A stretch of DNA of 55,143 nt. Origin: Rhodospirillaceae bacterium. GTDB taxonomy: Bacteria; Pseudomonadota; Alphaproteobacteria; TMED109. Location of the stretch: positions 1-55,143 of the forward strand of contig CACMQH010000005.1 in NCBI GenBank assembly GCA_902615805.1, read 5' to 3'. A program made the position numbers and the translations under genes. Each line of letters starts with the position of its first letter. Position 1 is the stretch's first letter. Below the pieces are notes generated by a model. That model was given only the letters and a program-made list of their open reading frames with translations, was not told where the DNA came from and made no database searches. Positions 53,928 through 55,143 of the stretch are shown piece by piece.

Positions 53928-54572
53928 ATGCAACTAAATGTAGAAAAACCAAAACAATTTAAAAGCTGGCTCAAAAGTAATAAAATGAGTTCAAAGAAAT
54001 TTGCTAAAATATCTGGTATTAAGCAACAAGCTTTGAAAAAGGCTACTAAAAAAAAGAGTTTACCCAAGATAATAGGATTAACTTGTTCAACTGTTGATTT
54101 AGAAAAAAAAACTAAGTCCTTAAAAAAATCAAATAACTCAAATAAAAAGCTTTTAAATAAACTTAAATCAGTAAAAAAAGATAATGCTAAATTAAGTAAA
54201 TTGGCTAAAAAAGCTAAAAGCAGCAACAAAAATAGTACTAAAAAATTAGCTAGCAAACTTAAATCAGTAAAAAAAGATAACGCTAAATTAAGTAAATTGG
54301 CTAAAAAAGCTAAAAGTATTAAAAAACAAAACTCAAAGCTTAAAAATAATAATAAGGCTTTAAAAGCAAAGTTAAAAAAATCAACTAAATTAGGTGCTAA
54401 GAAGACAAGTAAAACTAAGGCTAAAGCAAAAAAGACAGTTACAGTAAAAGCACCAGTTAAAAAAAATAACATTGCTTTAAATAAAGATGATACTAGCACT
54501 AAAAGTAATATTAAAGAACAAAGTGGTAGTACTGAACCTAGAAAAATAGAAGTTAATATTGATAATAATTAA
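53928..54572 (+). CDS. Lysine-rich protein with degenerate HTH N-terminus and repeats
   Basis: No named family recognised. The 214-residue, very basic protein starts with about 58 residues that parallel the neighbouring XRE protein: FKSWLKSNKMSSKKFAKISG here against FKKWRKSLGLSQKKAAEMLG there, and later LPKIIGLTC against IPKYIQLAC, with the recognition-helix part altered. Then come lysine-rich heptad-like repeats, including KLKSVKKDNAKLSKLAKKAK twice (about residues 78 and 110), and an A/K/T-rich segment like a histone H1 tail. The last 30 residues are polar. It resembles a nucleoid-binding or DNA-bridging protein (inference). AGGAGG 5 bases upstream fixes the ATG. Confidence 0.75.
   Translation: MQLNVEKPKQFKSWLKSNKMSSKKFAKISGIKQQALKKATKKKSLPKIIGLTCSTVDLEKKTKSLKKSNNSNKKLLNKLKSVKKDNAKLSKLAKKAKSSNKNSTKKLASKLKSVKKDNAKLSKLAKKAKSIKKQNSKLKNNNKALKAKLKKSTKLGAKKTSKTKAKAKKTVTVKAPVKKNNIALNKDDTSTKSNIKEQSGSTEPRKIEVNIDNN
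54159..54316 (+). repeat. 62-bp direct repeat inside the lysine-rich gene
   Basis: Copies at 54159-54220 and 54255-54316 are identical except for one T/C difference. They are 96 bases apart, a multiple of three, so each copy encodes the same 20-residue basic unit. The near-identity suggests a recent duplication or selection on DNA. Confidence 0.9.
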
Positions 54573-54580
54573 GGTATATA

Positions 54581-54604
54581 TGCTAGGGAGTAAACTCCCT
54601 AGCA
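54581..54604 (+). terminator. Hairpin after the lysine-rich gene
   Basis: A perfect 10-bp stem, TGCTAGGGAG (54581-54590) with CTCCCTAGCA (54595-54604), and a TAAA loop, 9 bases after the stop codon. No real T run follows, so it may be a Rho-assisted end or an RNA-stabilising hairpin rather than a classical terminator. Confidence 0.6.
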
Positions 54605-54703
54605 CTTCTAGTATTTGTGTCTCTTAAACTAATATCTCAATTAGTTTTTATGGCCTTAAAAAAAGTAAAATTTATTTATAAATTATTCATTTAATATGTT
54701 ATT

Positions 54704-54792
54704 CGTTTAAATAGTCTTCTATTTGCATTAAGAAAGTAAATTTTACTCCGCTTAAATAGTCTTTTATTTGTATTAAGAAAGTAAATTTTACG
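54704..54792. repeat. Two 45-bp tandem repeats with a small palindrome
   Basis: Copies at 54704-54747 and 54749-54792 differ at only three internal positions, all C/T. Each contains the 11-base inverted repeat GTAAATTTTAC. The repeats lie in the 211-base gap between the hairpin and the ParA-like gene; the rest of that gap shows nothing else clear. Confidence 0.85.
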
Positions 54793-54815
54793 TTGCATAT
54801 ACCAAATTTTTTTAA

Positions 54816-55143
54816 TCATTTTACCTTTAAAAAGTGTAATAAGGGCACCCACTCATTTTTGAGGTTATATATAGGTTTATGGTTCACATCAAAAATTGAT
54901 TTTCCTTCTGATGCTAATAATTGGTATGCTATTCTGTCTGACAATTTGCATAAAGGTTTTATCTTTTTGCTAAGTAAAAATGTATTTAATTTTTTAAATA
55001 TTTGTGCCCTTTTTTTATATCTGTTTATCACAAAAACTAAATCTGTTTTTCCTTTTCTAATTCTACTTAATTTTTTTATTAATTCTAAAAAAAGATTTGT
55101 GGCTGTTTGATCAAAGATTGAAGCTTGTATTGGAATAATTAAA
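54816..55143 (-). CDS. ParA-like ATPase, C-terminal part (cut by window edge)
   Basis: The minus-strand frame is open to the window end, extending past the GTG at 55031. The 108 visible residues look like the C-terminal third of a ParA/MinD-type ATPase of the type found as orphans in alphaproteobacteria: IPIQASIFDQTATNLFLELI, then KTDLVFVINRYKKRAQIFKK and LSDRIAYQLLASEGKSIFD. The Walker A and B regions would lie beyond the edge and cannot be checked. It differs clearly from the chromosomal ParA at 11639. It is convergent with the lysine-rich gene, with the 45-bp repeats between them. Confidence 0.65.
   Translation of the reverse strand, partial: LIIPIQASIFDQTATNLFLELIKKLSRIRKGKTDLVFVINRYKKRAQIFKKLNTFLLSKKIKPLCKLSDRIAYQLLASEGKSIFDVNHKPIYNLKNEWVPLLHFLKVK

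Noticed and set aside
53891-54499. 202-codon antisense frame over the lysine-rich gene, Leu/Phe-rich like a membrane protein
   Set aside because: It is the complement of lysine codons (AAA/AAG gives TTT/CTT), so the hydrophobicity is an artefact. The plus strand has the AGGAGG and promoter.
54793-55110. 105-codon plus-strand frame at the right end
   Set aside because: The opposite strand encodes a recognisable ParA-like C-terminus over the same bases.
1-55143. tRNA or rRNA genes, CRISPR arrays, IS elements, prophage
   Set aside because: Read by eye on both strands; no T-loop-like tRNA ends, regularly spaced repeats, transposase motifs or phage genes were recognised. A tRNA or covariance-model scan would be decisive.

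Overview
The window is a gene-dense, very AT-rich chromosomal segment from an alphaproteobacterium, most likely a streamlined free-living marine lineage with a small genome (SAR11-like or HIMB59-like; this placement is inference). The evidence is gene order: mnmE-mnmG-rsmG-parA-parB with holA-lptE-leuS-DUF3576 alongside, hemE facing the ppsR/RP001 gene across an AT-rich gap, then aroE-coaE-dnaQ-Tim44-mltA-smr, hisB-hisH-hisA-hisF-hisE, hrcA-grpE-dnaK-dnaJ-dapB, and the DUF2244/EI24 pair. I see no rRNA, tRNA, IS element, prophage or CRISPR array.

Layout. 1-3789: a TerB-like protein, 7Fe ferredoxin FdxA and a Bacteroidota-type AcnB aconitase. 3844-6114: the heat-shock sigma factor RpoH, divergent from a major porin that has its own promoter, a palindromic leader and a strong terminator. 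6133-10759: DUF3576 lipoprotein, LeuRS, LptE and HolA. 10749-16330: ParB, ParA, RsmG, MnmG and MnmE on the minus strand, with two parS sites between mnmG and mnmE. 16331-21481: a 2Fe-2S ferredoxin-like protein, a quinone oxidoreductase, Rho and late haem synthesis (HemH, HemJ, HemE). 21482-21725: the probable chromosomal origin. 21726-31909: a long plus-strand run of PpsR, AroE, CoaE, DnaQ, Tim44-like protein, MltA, an FMN alpha-hydroxy-acid dehydrogenase, Smr protein, the his genes (with a GNAT gene among them) and a HIT protein. 31874-37187: GshB, BON lipoprotein, RsmI, LpoA-like protein, RdgB and RNase PH. 37237-43946: the heat-shock cluster HrcA, GrpE, an unrecognised two-domain protein, DnaK and DnaJ, then DapB. 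43935-53147: DUF2244, EI24, amidase, PfkB kinase, AmpG-like permease, SelO, PhoX and a lipid kinase. 53278-55143: an accessory-looking patch with a small membrane protein, a small XRE regulator, a lysine-rich protein with a related N-terminus, palindromic operators, a hairpin, a 45-bp tandem repeat and a truncated ParA-like ATPase.

How it fits together. ParA, ParB, the two parS sites and the hemE/ppsR origin form the replication and segregation centre, about 6.5 kb from parS to origin. RpoH at the left and two matching CTTG-N17-CCCAyAT promoters before grpE and dnaK describe one heat-shock circuit, with HrcA as a second layer. Packing is extreme: six convergent gene pairs overlap at their 3' ends, and many co-directional genes overlap by 4 bases.

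Most worth a second look: rdgB appears to start at ATT; the Tim44-like gene appears to start at CTG or ATT; mltA either starts at ATT or is out of frame by one base in a T13 tract; an unknown duplicated-domain gene sits between grpE and dnaK; and an XRE plus lysine-rich DNA-binding cassette lies next to an orphan ParA-like ATPase.
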